The notes under the pieces: model-generated
Database searches by the model: none
Seen by the model: only the letters and a program-made list of their open reading frames with translations
Told to the model about the DNA's origin: nothing
Made by a program: the position numbers and the translations under genes
Shown: positions 1 to 7,428 of the stretch, one piece after another
Layout of the letters: each line of letters begins with the position of its first letter
Position numbering within the stretch: position 1 is the first letter of the stretch
Assembly: GCA_019242385.1 (NCBI GenBank)
Contig: JAFAVO010000266.1
Coordinates: forward strand, 1-21,512
Origin: Gammaproteobacteria bacterium
GTDB lineage: Bacteria > Pseudomonadota > Gammaproteobacteria > Steroidobacterales > Steroidobacteraceae
Direction: 5' to 3'
DNA length: 21,512 nucleotides

Positions 1-1574
1 GGGTGCTGTCGATGGTCGATGGGGTGCTGCTGCTCGTCGATGCGGTCGAGGGACCCATGCCGCAGACGCGCTTCGTCACGCGCAAGGCCCTGGCGCAGGG
101 CCTGAAGGCGATCGTGGTGGTGAACAAGATCGACCGCCCGGGCAGCCGCCCGGCGTGGGTGATCGATCAGACCTTCGACCTGTTCGACAAGCTCGGCGCC
201 AATGATGCGCAGCTCGACTTTCCGGTGATCTACACCTCGGCGCTGCAGGGCTGGGCGAGCACCGACTACACCGAGCGGCGCCCCGACATGTCGGCGCTGT
301 TCGAGGCCATCCTCACCCACGTGCCGCCGCCCGCGGCGCACGCGGAGCGGCCGCTGCAGCTGCAGATCTCGACACTCGATTTCAACTCCTACGTCGGCCG
401 CATCGGCATCGGCCGCATCCGCTGCGGGAGCCTGCGGCCCGGGGAGAATGTCGCGCTGCGCTTCGGCAGCGAGGATCGCGGCCTGGGGCGCATCGGCCAG
501 GTGCTCACCTTCGAGGGGCTCGAGCGCCGGCCGGTGGCCGAGGCTGCCGCCGGGGATATCGTCGCCGTCACCGGCATCGATGAGGTCAATATTGGCCTCA
601 CGCTCTGCGATCCCGACTACCCCGAGGGGCTGCCGCCCATCCGGGTCGATGAGCCGACGCTCGCCATGAACTTCCAGGTCAACACCTCCCCGCTCGCCGG
701 GCGCGAGGGCAAGTTCGTCACCAGCCGGCAGCTGCGCGAGCGGCTGTACCGCGAGCTGCAGAGCAATGTGGCGCTGCGCGTGGAGGACACCGAGGAGACC
801 GATGTGCTGCGCGTCTCCGGACGCGGTGAGCTGCACCTGACGATCCTGATCGAGAACATGCGCCGCGAAGGCTACGAGCTCGCCGTGTCACGGCCGCAGG
901 TGCTGACGCGCATCGTCGAGGGCGAGGTGCACGAGCCCTGGGAGGCACTGACGGTGGACGTCGAGGACACGCACCAGGGTGCGGTCATGGCGGCTCTCGG
1001 CGAGCGCCGCGCCGAGCTCATCGACATGCGCCATGACGCCCAGGGGCGGGTGCGCCTCGAGTATCGCGTCCCGGCCCGCGGACTGATCGGTTTCCAGGGC
1101 GAATTCATGACTCTCACCCGCGGCACCGGTCTCATGAGCCACATCTTCGATGGCTTCGCACCGGTGAGCGGTGCGATCCCCGAGCGTCACAACGGGGTGC
1201 TGGTGAGCAACGAGAACGGCGAGGCGGTCGCCTACGCGCTCTTCAACCTGCAGGAGCGCGGGCGTCTCTTCGTCGGCCCCGGCGAGCGGCTGTACGAGGG
1301 CATGATCATCGGCATTCACAGCCGTGACAATGACCTGGTGGTGAATCCCATCAAGACCAAGAAGCTCACCAACATCCGTGCCGCGGGCAAGGACGATGCC
1401 ATCCTGCTCACACCGCCCGTGCCGCTCACCCTCGAGTACGCGGTCGAGTTCATCGCCGATGACGAGCTGGTCGAGGTGACCCCCGCCTCGATCCGCATCC
1501 GCAAGCGCTTCCTCAAGGAGCAGGACCGCAAGCGCGCCGCGCGCAGCGAAGCCGCGGCGACGACCAGCGCCTAG
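1..1574 (+). CDS. typA: BipA/TypA ribosome-associated GTPase, 5' end missing
   Basis: Translational GTPase of the EF-G family that binds the 70S ribosome and supports ribosome assembly and stress or cold growth. The fragment of about 523 residues lacks the N-terminus: the G1 P-loop and the G3 DTPGH motif lie off the left edge. The first two bases complete an Arg codon, giving R-VLSMVDG, so this is a cut gene and the GTG at base 3 is not a start. The G4 motif NKID is at fragment residues 41-44 and a G5-like TSALQG follows near residue 78. Next come the beta-barrel domain, the domain III region (VSGRGELHLTILIENMRREG), domain V (RVPARGLIGFQGEF) and the BipA-specific C-terminal domain with NPIKTKKLTNIRA. 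E. coli BipA is about 607 residues, so roughly 80 are missing. It converges with folE, leaving 23 bases between stops. Family assignment is near certain. Confidence 0.97.
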   Translation, partial: VLSMVDGVLLLVDAVEGPMPQTRFVTRKALAQGLKAIVVVNKIDRPGSRPAWVIDQTFDLFDKLGANDAQLDFPVIYTSALQGWASTDYTERRPDMSALFEAILTHVPPPAAHAERPLQLQISTLDFNSYVGRIGIGRIRCGSLRPGENVALRFGSEDRGLGRIGQVLTFEGLERRPVAEAAAGDIVAVTGIDEVNIGLTLCDPDYPEGLPPIRVDEPTLAMNFQVNTSPLAGREGKFVTSRQLRERLYRELQSNVALRVEDTEETDVLRVSGRGELHLTILIENMRREGYELAVSRPQVLTRIVEGEVHEPWEALTVDVEDTHQGAVMAALGERRAELIDMRHDAQGRVRLEYRVPARGLIGFQGEFMTLTRGTGLMSHIFDGFAPVSGAIPERHNGVLVSNENGEAVAYALFNLQERGRLFVGPGERLYEGMIIGIHSRDNDLVVNPIKTKKLTNIRAAGKDDAILLTPPVPLTLEYAVEFIADDELVEVTPASIRIRKRFLKEQDRKRAARSEAAATTSA

Positions 1575-1600
1575 CGCGGGCCACCGGGATCGGTGCGCTA
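1572..1600. terminator. possible bidirectional stem-loop between typA and folE
   Basis: TAGCG (1572-1576) can pair with CGCTA (1596-1600), and CACCG (1582-1586) with CGGTG (1591-1595) around a GGAT loop, leaving a five-base bulge on the left arm. The structure overlaps the typA stop codon and the last codon and stop of folE, which are convergent. There is no T-tract on either side, so intrinsic termination is only a guess. Confidence 0.3.
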
Positions 1601-2197
1601 CACCTCGCGGGGGCGCGAGATGCCGATGAAGCTGAGAAACTCCGTGCGCGTGCGCGCATCGCTGCGGAACGTGCCGGTCATGCGGCTGGTGACCATGGAC
1701 ACTCCGCGCTTGTGCACGCCGCGGGTCGTCATGCACTCGTGCACGGCATCGACCACCACTCCGACCCCCCGTGGCCGCAGCACCTGGGTGATGCAGTCGG
1801 CGATCTGCGCGGTCAGGTTCTCCTGCACCTGGAAGCGCCGCGCATAGCCATCCACGACCCGCACCAGCTTGCTGATGCCAACGACCTTGTCGGCGGGCAG
1901 GTAGCCGATGTGCACACGACCGATGATGGGCGCCATGTGGTGCTCGCAATGGGACTCGAAGGAGATGTCGCGTAGCACGATCATCTCATCGTAGCCGCCC
2001 ACCTCCTCGAAAGTGCGCCGCAGGTACGCGGCGGGATCTATCTGGTACCCGGAGAACCAGTCGCGGTAGGCATCGACGACCCGTTGCGGCGTGTCACGCA
2101 GGCCTTCGCGGTCCGGATCTTCTCCGGCCCAACTCAAGAGGGTGCGCACCGCCTGTTCGGCTGCGCGTCGTGATGCCTTCGCGCTTGACCTCGCCAT
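1598..2197 (-). CDS. folE: GTP cyclohydrolase I (FolE)
   Basis: Zinc enzyme converting GTP to 7,8-dihydroneopterin triphosphate, the first step of tetrahydrofolate (or pterin) synthesis; cytosolic homodecamer. From the chosen ATG the protein is 199 residues, a normal bacterial length. Motifs seen: GLRDTPQRV at 32-40, SHCEHHMAP with zinc ligands Cys84 and His87, and HECMTTRGV with the third zinc ligand Cys155. The C-terminal RTRTEFLSFI is typical. I prefer ATG at 2197 to the GTG at 2203 because a GAGGGAGA stretch sits at Shine-Dalgarno distance from the ATG and too close to the GTG. It is the last gene of a minus-strand cluster, 48 bases after the YeiH-like transporter stop, so co-transcription is plausible, but no functional link to the transporter is known. 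All catalytic residues I looked for are present. Confidence 0.96.
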   Translation of the reverse strand: MARSSAKASRRAAEQAVRTLLSWAGEDPDREGLRDTPQRVVDAYRDWFSGYQIDPAAYLRRTFEEVGGYDEMIVLRDISFESHCEHHMAPIIGRVHIGYLPADKVVGISKLVRVVDGYARRFQVQENLTAQIADCITQVLRPRGVGVVVDAVHECMTTRGVHKRGVSMVTSRMTGTFRSDARTRTEFLSFIGISRPREV

Positions 2198-2245
2198 CCT
2201 CACTCTCCCTCGCGCTCTCCGCGGAGTGTAGCGTGCGGCGGGCGC

Positions 2246-3394
2246 TCAGGTCAGGAAGTGCGCCATGGCGTAGGTGAGCAGCAGGCTGCAGGAACCGACG
2301 AGTGTCGCGACCACGAATCCGGAGAGGAGCGGGCGCCAGCCGATGCGCCACATGTCGGTGAAGGACACCGACAGGCCCACGGCCGTCATGCCGCAGGTGA
2401 GGAACAGGTCCGAGGCGGTGTAGCCGGTGTTGATGAGCGCAGGCCATACCGCAGACGCCCCGGCGATGGCATCGCCGGCGGTGCGCACCAGGATGAACCC
2501 GATGAAGGCGAGCACGAACAAGGGCACGAGCGGCGTTCTTGTTGTCGTCTCCGTGGCGGCATCCCGTGCGGCACCGGTGTGCATCGGCTCGAGGGAGCGA
2601 GGCTCGCCGGCGCGCTCCGCCTCACGCCTCGCCCACCAGGCAGCGGCCGGCAGCAGCACCGCGATCGAGAGGTTGCGCAGCAGCTTGGCGACGCTCGCCG
2701 CGGCGAGTGCGGCCGGTGCGGACGCCTGCTGCGAGTAGATGAGCGCCGCGCCGATGACCTGCGAGGTGTCGTGAATAGCGGTGCCGAGGAAGATCCCGGC
2801 ATGGGTGGGCGATGCGGCCAGGAAGTGCCCCGCCACCCATGGATAGCAGAGCATGGCGATGCAGCCGAAGAGCACCACGCAGGTGACGGCGAACGCGGTC
2901 TCGGCATGGCGCGCCCGGATGACCGGAGACATGGCGACGACGGCGGTACAGCCGCACACCGCGGTGCCGATCGCGAGCAGCAGCCCGAGGCGCCGGGGCA
3001 CGGCGAGCGCCCGCGCAATCGCAAGGCCGGCGAGGAGCGCCACGGTGAGGCAGGAGATGGCGACGGGAAGCGCCGTGAGGGCGATCGCGGTGGCACCCGC
3101 CAGCGTGAGCCTCAGGCCCACGAGCGCGATGCCGACCCGCAGCAGCCGGTGCATGGTCCAGGCGAGTCCGCTCGTCGCCCAGCCGGGCACTCCAACACTG
3201 TTGCGCCACAGCATGCCGAGCAGCACCGCGCACATGACCGGGCTCAGGGGGAATTTCGGCAGCCCGCCCACTCCGGCAGCGAACGCCTGAGCGAGCACAC
3301 GCGCGAGGCTCGCGAGCGCGATGGCGAGTGCAAGACCCGGGGCCGCCCGGCGCAGCGCCACCCAGCCGGGAGCCCAACCCCGCCGCAGCGCCAC
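2246..3394 (-). CDS. YeiH/UPF0324 family membrane transporter (putative sulfate/sulfite exporter)
   Basis: Integral membrane protein of the UPF0324 (YeiH) family, annotated in databases as putative sulfate exporters; E. coli yeiH is controlled by the LysR regulator YeiE, linked to sulfite. From GTG 3394 it has 382 residues and about ten hydrophobic segments. Family landmarks: GTAVCGCTAVVAMSPVI at about 143-159, LGTAIHDTSQVIGA at 204-216, KLLRNL at 237-242 and a C-terminal GLSVSFTDMWRIGWRPL at 340-356. The segment at about 255-288 is a polar cytoplasmic or periplasmic loop. The frame is open further upstream, but that portion overlaps the DUF6356-like gene and is not hydrophobic. GTG at 3394 shares its G with the preceding TAG stop (TAGTG), a coupling arrangement; GTG at 3361 is an alternative start. 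Substrate is family-level inference only. Confidence 0.85.
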   Translation of the reverse strand: MALRRGWAPGWVALRRAAPGLALAIALASLARVLAQAFAAGVGGLPKFPLSPVMCAVLLGMLWRNSVGVPGWATSGLAWTMHRLLRVGIALVGLRLTLAGATAIALTALPVAISCLTVALLAGLAIARALAVPRRLGLLLAIGTAVCGCTAVVAMSPVIRARHAETAFAVTCVVLFGCIAMLCYPWVAGHFLAASPTHAGIFLGTAIHDTSQVIGAALIYSQQASAPAALAAASVAKLLRNLSIAVLLPAAAWWARREAERAGEPRSLEPMHTGAARDAATETTTRTPLVPLFVLAFIGFILVRTAGDAIAGASAVWPALINTGYTASDLFLTCGMTAVGLSVSFTDMWRIGWRPLLSGFVVATLVGSCSLLLTYAMAHFLT

Positions 3395-3645
3395 TACAGC
3401 GGCAGCCGCTTCTCGCCCGTGATCGGGGGCAGTCTCACGCGCCGGTTGAGGACCATGCGGTCGTTGAGCTCGGCGATTGCGCGGCTGCCGGTGCGCACGA
3501 ACAGGAAAGGCAGCAGGCCGTGCACCGCACACGCCAGCCCCGCGCCAACCATGCGCGCGCCGAAGTACATGGCCCGGAAGAGGTGCTCGCCGTAGCTCTC
3601 CCCGACCGAGGCCGGGTGCTCAGTGAAGGCGCGAATGAGATTCAT
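3394..3645 (-). CDS. small DUF6356-like membrane protein
   Basis: An 83-residue protein, chosen from ATG 3645 because the conserved-looking start MNLIRAFTEHPASVGESYGEH begins there; the frame is open further upstream but that part looks unrelated. I recognise the HPASVGESYGEH block (10-21) and the segment VGAGLACAVHGLLPFLFVRTGS (33-54) as characteristic of small proteins catalogued as DUF6356. There is one membrane-spanning or amphipathic hydrophobic stretch at about 33-50, followed by a basic tail with NDRMVLNRR. No biochemical function is known to me. It is the first gene of the minus-strand cluster, and its TAG stop overlaps the GTG start of the YeiH-like gene by one base, which suggests coupled translation. 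A DUF number from memory is the weak point; the gene itself is well supported by context and start. Confidence 0.72.
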   Translation of the reverse strand: MNLIRAFTEHPASVGESYGEHLFRAMYFGARMVGAGLACAVHGLLPFLFVRTGSRAIAELNDRMVLNRRVRLPPITGEKRLPL

Positions 3646-3680
3646 GGCCCAATCTAGCCCCCAGGGAGCGCTACGCGGTT

Positions 3681-3699
3681 GCAAAGAGATGGCAAAGAG
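3681..3699. repeat. two GCAAAGAG direct repeats, 11 bp apart
   Basis: GCAAAGAG occurs at 3681-3688 and again at 3692-3699. The 11-bp period is about one helical turn, so both copies face the same side of the DNA. They lie in the gap between the divergent DUF6356-like gene and the Lrp/AsnC gene, next to the palindrome at 3710-3724, which also carries a GCAA half-site. A role as auxiliary regulator sites is inferred. Confidence 0.45.
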
Positions 3700-3709
3700 G
3701 AACCGGGTG

Positions 3710-3724
3710 CGCAACAATGTTGCG
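3710..3724. promoter_or_regulatory. 15-bp palindrome, probable Lrp/AsnC operator
   Basis: CGCAACA-A-TGTTGCG is a perfect inverted repeat with 7-bp arms around one base, 32 bases before the chosen ATG of the Lrp/AsnC gene and 64 bases upstream of the divergent DUF6356-like start. Lrp-family regulators bind sites of about 15 bp with dyad symmetry and usually control themselves and a divergent neighbour. The symmetry is observed; the binding protein is inferred from position. Confidence 0.55.
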
Positions 3725-3756
3725 TGTGCAGCCGCTACCTCGAGACTGTCGTTTCA

Positions 3757-4224
3757 ATGGATAAGCTGGACGCGAAAATCCTGGACCTGGTGCAGCACAA
3801 CGGGGAGCTCACGGCGGCGGAGATTGCCGATCGTATCGGGCTCTCAAAAGCGCCGTGCTGGCGGCGTATCCAGAAGCTGCGCGAGGCGGGGGTGATCCGG
3901 CAGACGGTGAGTCTCCTCGATGCGCGCGCACTGAACGTCGGCACCACGGTATTCGTGACGCTGAAAACCGGCAATCACAGCGAGGCGTGGTTCGAGAAGT
4001 TCGTGCGCGCGGTGCGTGACATTCCGGAGGTGACCGAGATCCACCGCATGAGCGGGGATGTCGACTACCTCATCCGCATCGTAGTTCCGGACATCGACGC
4101 CTACGATGCGGTGTACAAACGCCTGATCGGCGCTGTGGATTTCCAGGATGTCAGCGCGAGTTTCGCTCTCGAGACGCTCAAGTACACGACCGCATTGCCG
4201 CTCTGCTATCTGAAGCCCGACTGA
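3757..4224 (+). CDS. Lrp/AsnC family transcriptional regulator, DecR-like
   Basis: DNA-binding regulator of the feast/famine family, usually an octamer responding to an amino acid. From ATG 3757 it is 155 residues, the normal family size. The frame opens at 3679, but the extra N-terminal part is unlike the family and runs through the palindrome, so ATG 3757 is preferred. A winged helix-turn-helix spans about 4-50 (LTAAEIADRIGLSKAPCWRRIQKL), and the RAM ligand-binding domain spans about 65-145, with the MSGDVDYLIRIVVPD turn at 98-112. The pattern PCWRRIQKL, HSEAWFEKFV, RMSGDVDYL and LKYTTALPL resembles E. coli DecR (YbaO), which senses cysteine, more than Lrp itself. It is divergent from the DUF6356-YeiH cluster and converges with the EmrA-type gene (eight bases between stops). 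The cysteine link is by resemblance only. Confidence 0.9.
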   Translation: MDKLDAKILDLVQHNGELTAAEIADRIGLSKAPCWRRIQKLREAGVIRQTVSLLDARALNVGTTVFVTLKTGNHSEAWFEKFVRAVRDIPEVTEIHRMSGDVDYLIRIVVPDIDAYDAVYKRLIGAVDFQDVSASFALETLKYTTALPLCYLKPD

Positions 4225-4232
4225 GGGCGCCG

Positions 4233-5432
4233 TCAGGGCGCGCGCTGCGGCAGGCCGGCCTCGGCCGCATTCTCATCGATGATTTGTTGGATGCGGGCGC
4301 GAATCTCGCTCGGGTCGATGTCGAAAGCACGGGTCGCGAGCACCGGCTCATCGCGCGGCGTCGGCGCCAGCTGCGGACCGGAGGTATCGCGCACGTCGAC
4401 CGTCACGACGGTGGAAAGACCGATGCGCAGCGGATGGGCCGCGAGCTCGCCGGCATCGAGCGTGACGCGCACCGGTACTCGCTGTACCACCTTGATCCAG
4501 TTGCCGGTGGCATTCTGCGCCGGCAACAACGCGAAGGCGGAGCCGGTGCCCATGCCGAGGCCGGCGATCCGGCCGTGGTAAGTCACGTGGCCACCATAGA
4601 GGTCCGCCACCACGGTCGCTGCCTGTCCGATGCGCATGCGCCGCAGCTGCACCTCGCGAAAGTTGGCCTCGAGCCACAGCCGCCCGAGGGGCACGATGGC
4701 CATGAGGGGCGCGCCGGGAGCGATACGCTCACCGAGCTGCACGGTGCGCCGCGCCAGGTAACCGCGCACCGGAGCGCGCACGCTGGTGCGGACCAGCGCG
4801 AGCCAGGCGCGCTCGACCTGGGTGGCCGCGGCGCGCACCTCCGGATTGTCCGCAACGCCGGTGCGGCCGACGAGCGCGCTGCTCGCCGCGAGATTCTTCT
4901 CCGCCGCCACCAGCGCATCGCGCGCGCCCTTGAGTGCATCCTGCGCGTGGCCGAGCTCCTCGCCCGAGACCGCACCGCTCGCGGTGAGATTGCGGCGCCG
5001 ATCGTAGTCCGCCTGGGCACGCGCGAGGTCGGCACGGCGCTGCGCAACCACGGCCTGCAGCTGATCGCGGTTCGCGAACACGGTGCGCGTCTGGCGCACG
5101 CTGCGCGCCAGCTGCTCCTCGGCATCCTGCAACGCGATGCGCGCATCGGTCGCATCGAGCCGCACCAGCTCCTGTCCGGCCTCGACCAGATCGGTCTCAT
5201 CCGCACCGATCGAGACCACCGTACCGCTCACCTGCGACATGACATTCACCATGTCACCCGCGACGTAAGCGTCATCGGTGCTCTCGTAGAAGCGCGCGTA
5301 CAGTAGCCACCAGGCGAGCCATACGAGCGCAGCGACCAGCACCGCGGCGCCGAGCACGAGCAGCCAACGGCGCCGGCGGTTCTGCAGCAGGCGTGTGACC
5401 GCACCCGGAGCGGTTTGCACCGAGACATCCAT
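4233..5432 (-). CDS. emrA: EmrA-type HlyD family membrane fusion protein
   Basis: Periplasmic adaptor that normally links an MFS pump (EmrB) to an outer-membrane channel. The 399-residue protein has a basic N-terminus (RRRR), one membrane segment at about 23-45, and the family hallmark STDDAYVAGDMVNVMSQVSG (51-70) beginning the lipoyl-like domain. A long coiled-coil hairpin covers about 95-215, and the second lipoyl/beta-barrel half has RAPVRGYLARRTVQLGE and LPAQNATGNWIKVVQRVPV, both strongly EmrA-like. It is the last gene of a minus-strand operon; its ATG is three bases after the stop of the outer-membrane factor. Downstream there is no emrB: the next gene is the convergent Lrp/AsnC regulator. 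The adaptor must therefore work with a transporter encoded elsewhere or with another local pump, or it is orphaned. Confidence 0.93.
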   Translation of the reverse strand: MDVSVQTAPGAVTRLLQNRRRRWLLVLGAAVLVAALVWLAWWLLYARFYESTDDAYVAGDMVNVMSQVSGTVVSIGADETDLVEAGQELVRLDATDARIALQDAEEQLARSVRQTRTVFANRDQLQAVVAQRRADLARAQADYDRRRNLTASGAVSGEELGHAQDALKGARDALVAAEKNLAASSALVGRTGVADNPEVRAAATQVERAWLALVRTSVRAPVRGYLARRTVQLGERIAPGAPLMAIVPLGRLWLEANFREVQLRRMRIGQAATVVADLYGGHVTYHGRIAGLGMGTGSAFALLPAQNATGNWIKVVQRVPVRVTLDAGELAAHPLRIGLSTVVTVDVRDTSGPQLAPTPRDEPVLATRAFDIDPSEIRARIQQIIDENAAEAGLPQRAP

Positions 5433-5435
5433 GCT

Positions 5436-6860
5436 TCAGCCCGCAGGTCGCCGGTAGCCGCCACCGAGTGCGCGCACCAGATCGACGCTGAAGGTGAGGC
5501 GGCGGGCCTCGAGCTCCGCGCCCAGGCCCTGCGCGGTGAGCACCTGGTTCTGACTGGAGAGCACGCTTAGATAGTTGTCGAGCCCGGCGCGATAGCGCTC
5601 GGTCGTCAGGTCGTAGGAGCGCTGCGCACTCGCGAGCGCCGACTGCTGCTCGCGCGTCTCCACCTCGAGCGCACGCCAGTTGGTCACCACGTCCGCCACT
5701 TCGCGCACCGCATCGAGCAGTGTCTGATTGTACTGTGATACCGACTGATCGACCTGCGCCTGGCGCGCGAGCAGCGCACCGCGCAGTGCACCGCGGTTGA
5801 ACACCGGCAGCGACAGCGCAGCGCCCGCACCGAGGATGCGGTTGGCGGGCTCGAACACCTTGGTGAGATCGATGCTCTGGAAGCCGGCGAAGGCGGTCAG
5901 GTTCACGTTGGGATAGAAGTCCGCTTCCGCAGCCTTGACGGCATAGCCCGCGGACTCGACCTGCGCGCGCGCCGCCGCGACATCCGGACGCCGGCCGAGC
6001 AGATCGGCCGGCAGCACCGAGGGCAGCACGATCGCGGCGGGCGCTGCCAGTTGCGGACGCTTGAGCTGCGCGCCGCGGTCGGGACCGGCGCCGGCAAGAT
6101 CAGCGAGTTGGTTGCGGGCCAGCGCAATGCTGCTTTCGACATAGGCCACTGCGGCGCGTGTCAACGCCACCTGGCCTTCCGACTGTTTCACGCGCGCATT
6201 GTTCTCGAGCCCGGCACCCACGCGCTGCTGCGTGAGCTCGAGCATGGACTGCTGCTGCCTGAGGTTGTCGTTGGTGACATCGAGCAGCGCATACTGCAGG
6301 TCGAGCTGGATGTAGGCCTGCACCACCGCCACCGCGAGCGCGAGGCGCGCGGCGGCGCGGTCGGCTTCGGCGGCGGCCACACCGGAGCGTGCCGCGGCGA
6401 GCAGCGCGCGGTTGCGCCCCCAGAAATCCAGATCCCAGCTGAAATCGGCCGCCGCCCGTCCGGTGTTGACGTAGCTGCCGCCAAAGGGCGGCGGGAACAG
6501 GTAATCCTCCGGGTAGCGCTGCCGGTCGGCCTCGGCGCTCACGGTCGCGCTCGGCAGCCGCGCGCCGCGCGCCGCGACCGCCTGCGCCTGGGCCGCGCGC
6601 AGGCGCGCCTGGGCCGTGGCGAGGCTCGGACTGCCGGCGAGCGCCTCGTCAGCCAACGCATCGAGCTGCGGATCGCCATAGCCGCGCCACCAGGCTTCTG
6701 CGGGCCAGGCGGAAGGCAGCGCCTGCGCATCCGCCAGCGTGCGATCGAGTTCCAGCTTCTGCGGCGCTATCTCCCGTGTGGGCTGCCAACCACCGCGGTC
6801 GACGCAGCCCGCGAGCAGCAGCGCCGGCCATAGCGCCGCCAGAGCATGACGTCTACTCAC
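5436..6860 (-). CDS. NodT/OprM-type outer-membrane efflux lipoprotein
   Basis: TolC-family outer-membrane channel of a tripartite pump. The 474-residue protein begins with a lipoprotein signal: basic MSRRH, a hydrophobic core and lipobox LLAGC with Cys19. Asp at +3 rather than +2 does not suggest inner-membrane retention. Two repeated OEP domains follow, with the alpha-helical repeats rich in Ala, Gln and Arg. Landmarks include DFSWDLDFWGRNRALLAAA in the first half, and LLGRRPDVAAARAQVESAGY, ADFYPNVNLTAF and ERYRAGLDNYLSVLSSQ in the second, all typical of NodT/OprM proteins. The GTG start at 6860 overlaps the marR TAG stop by eight bases, and the EmrA-type gene begins three bases after its stop, so all three are one operon. 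It is the only outer-membrane factor in the window and may also serve the divergent RND pump. Confidence 0.94.
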   Translation of the reverse strand: MSRRHALAALWPALLLAGCVDRGGWQPTREIAPQKLELDRTLADAQALPSAWPAEAWWRGYGDPQLDALADEALAGSPSLATAQARLRAAQAQAVAARGARLPSATVSAEADRQRYPEDYLFPPPFGGSYVNTGRAAADFSWDLDFWGRNRALLAAARSGVAAAEADRAAARLALAVAVVQAYIQLDLQYALLDVTNDNLRQQQSMLELTQQRVGAGLENNARVKQSEGQVALTRAAVAYVESSIALARNQLADLAGAGPDRGAQLKRPQLAAPAAIVLPSVLPADLLGRRPDVAAARAQVESAGYAVKAAEADFYPNVNLTAFAGFQSIDLTKVFEPANRILGAGAALSLPVFNRGALRGALLARQAQVDQSVSQYNQTLLDAVREVADVVTNWRALEVETREQQSALASAQRSYDLTTERYRAGLDNYLSVLSSQNQVLTAQGLGAELEARRLTFSVDLVRALGGGYRRPAG

Positions 6861-7374
6861 GACCTGCCGCCGCGCGCGAGCGTTGATGGTCGGCCTGCCA
6901 CTGTCCGTTATCGATCATCCGCTGCAGGTAGCGCTTGAACGCCTCGATGTCGGGCGCGCTGAAGCCCGCCAGGTGCGCCTCGAGCACTCGGTTGCCCGCG
7001 GCCAGGAGGCGGGGTAACAGCGCACGGCCGGCCGGTGCCAGCCGCAGCAGGATCACGCGGCGGTCATCGCGGCCGCGCTCGCGGCGCACCAGCCCCTTCT
7101 CCTCGAGCCGGTCGAGGATGCGCGTCATGGCGCCGGTGTCGTAACGGTTGAGCCGGCAGAGGTCGGCCGCGCTGCGCGCCGCGCCCTGGCCCAGGTGCTT
7201 GAGCACGACAAAATGCGTGCTGTTCAAGCCGAAGCGGTCGAGCTCGGCGTCGAGACTGTTGAGGAGCGAGGCGCGCGCGCAGCTCATCAGCTGCCCGACG
7301 CTCAAGCCGTCTTCGGAGGGTTGCGCGGCGGCGCGCAGCCCGGCTGCGGTGGGCACCCTGCGACTCGCACGCAC
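6853..7374 (-). CDS. MarR family transcriptional regulator
   Basis: Dimeric winged-helix regulator, usually a repressor released by phenolic or other small ligands. It has 173 residues from GTG 7374, which has AGGAT nine bases upstream as a plausible ribosome site. The winged helix occupies about 54-118: FVVLKHLGQGAARSAADLC, the recognition helix near DTGAMTRILDRLEEKGLV (79-96), and the wing with the family DDRR at 103-106. N- and C-terminal helices would form the dimer interface. The C-terminal region PDIEAFKRYLQRMIDNGQW is typical of MarR proteins next to EmrAB or NodT genes. It leads the regulator/outer-membrane-factor/EmrA operon and is divergent from the AcrA-type/RND pair, so it probably represses both sides and itself through the region 7375-7466. 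Confidence 0.93.
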   Translation of the reverse strand: MRASRRVPTAAGLRAAAQPSEDGLSVGQLMSCARASLLNSLDAELDRFGLNSTHFVVLKHLGQGAARSAADLCRLNRYDTGAMTRILDRLEEKGLVRRERGRDDRRVILLRLAPAGRALLPRLLAAGNRVLEAHLAGFSAPDIEAFKRYLQRMIDNGQWQADHQRSRAAAGRE

Positions 7375-7405
7375 GGCTTGCTATCCTAGTGGCTGCTGCT
7401 CAGAT

Positions 7406-7428
7406 TACTGCCTGCGATAATACTGCCT
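7406..7428. repeat. TACTGCCT direct repeat, probable MarR-locus operator
   Basis: TACTGCCT occurs at 7406-7413 and at 7421-7428, with a 15-bp period, in the gap between the divergent marR and adaptor genes. The right copy overlaps the marR -10 box, and the left copy lies at the expected transcript start. A protein bound here would block marR transcription and could affect the divergent pump. Most MarR sites are inverted repeats, so the direct arrangement is unusual and the binder is uncertain. Confidence 0.5.

Noticed and set aside
888..1949. 353-codon minus-strand open frame across typA and folE
   Set aside because: It lies antisense to typA and in another frame of folE; its protein is Arg/His/Ala-rich with no family motif. 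It is a shadow of GC-rich codon use.
2258..3595. 445-codon plus-strand open frame opposite the YeiH-like gene
   Set aside because: Extremely rich in Arg, Gly, Glu and His, with no recognisable domain, and exactly opposite a well-supported membrane protein gene.
2251..4224. idea that folE, yeiH and the regulator form a pterin-transport system
   Set aside because: YeiH motifs fit the UPF0324 family, which has no known pterin link; folE placement at the end of the cluster may be incidental.
4284..5306. 340-codon plus-strand open frame opposite the EmrA-type gene
   Set aside because: It mirrors the EmrA-type coding frame, has low-complexity charged composition and no motif.
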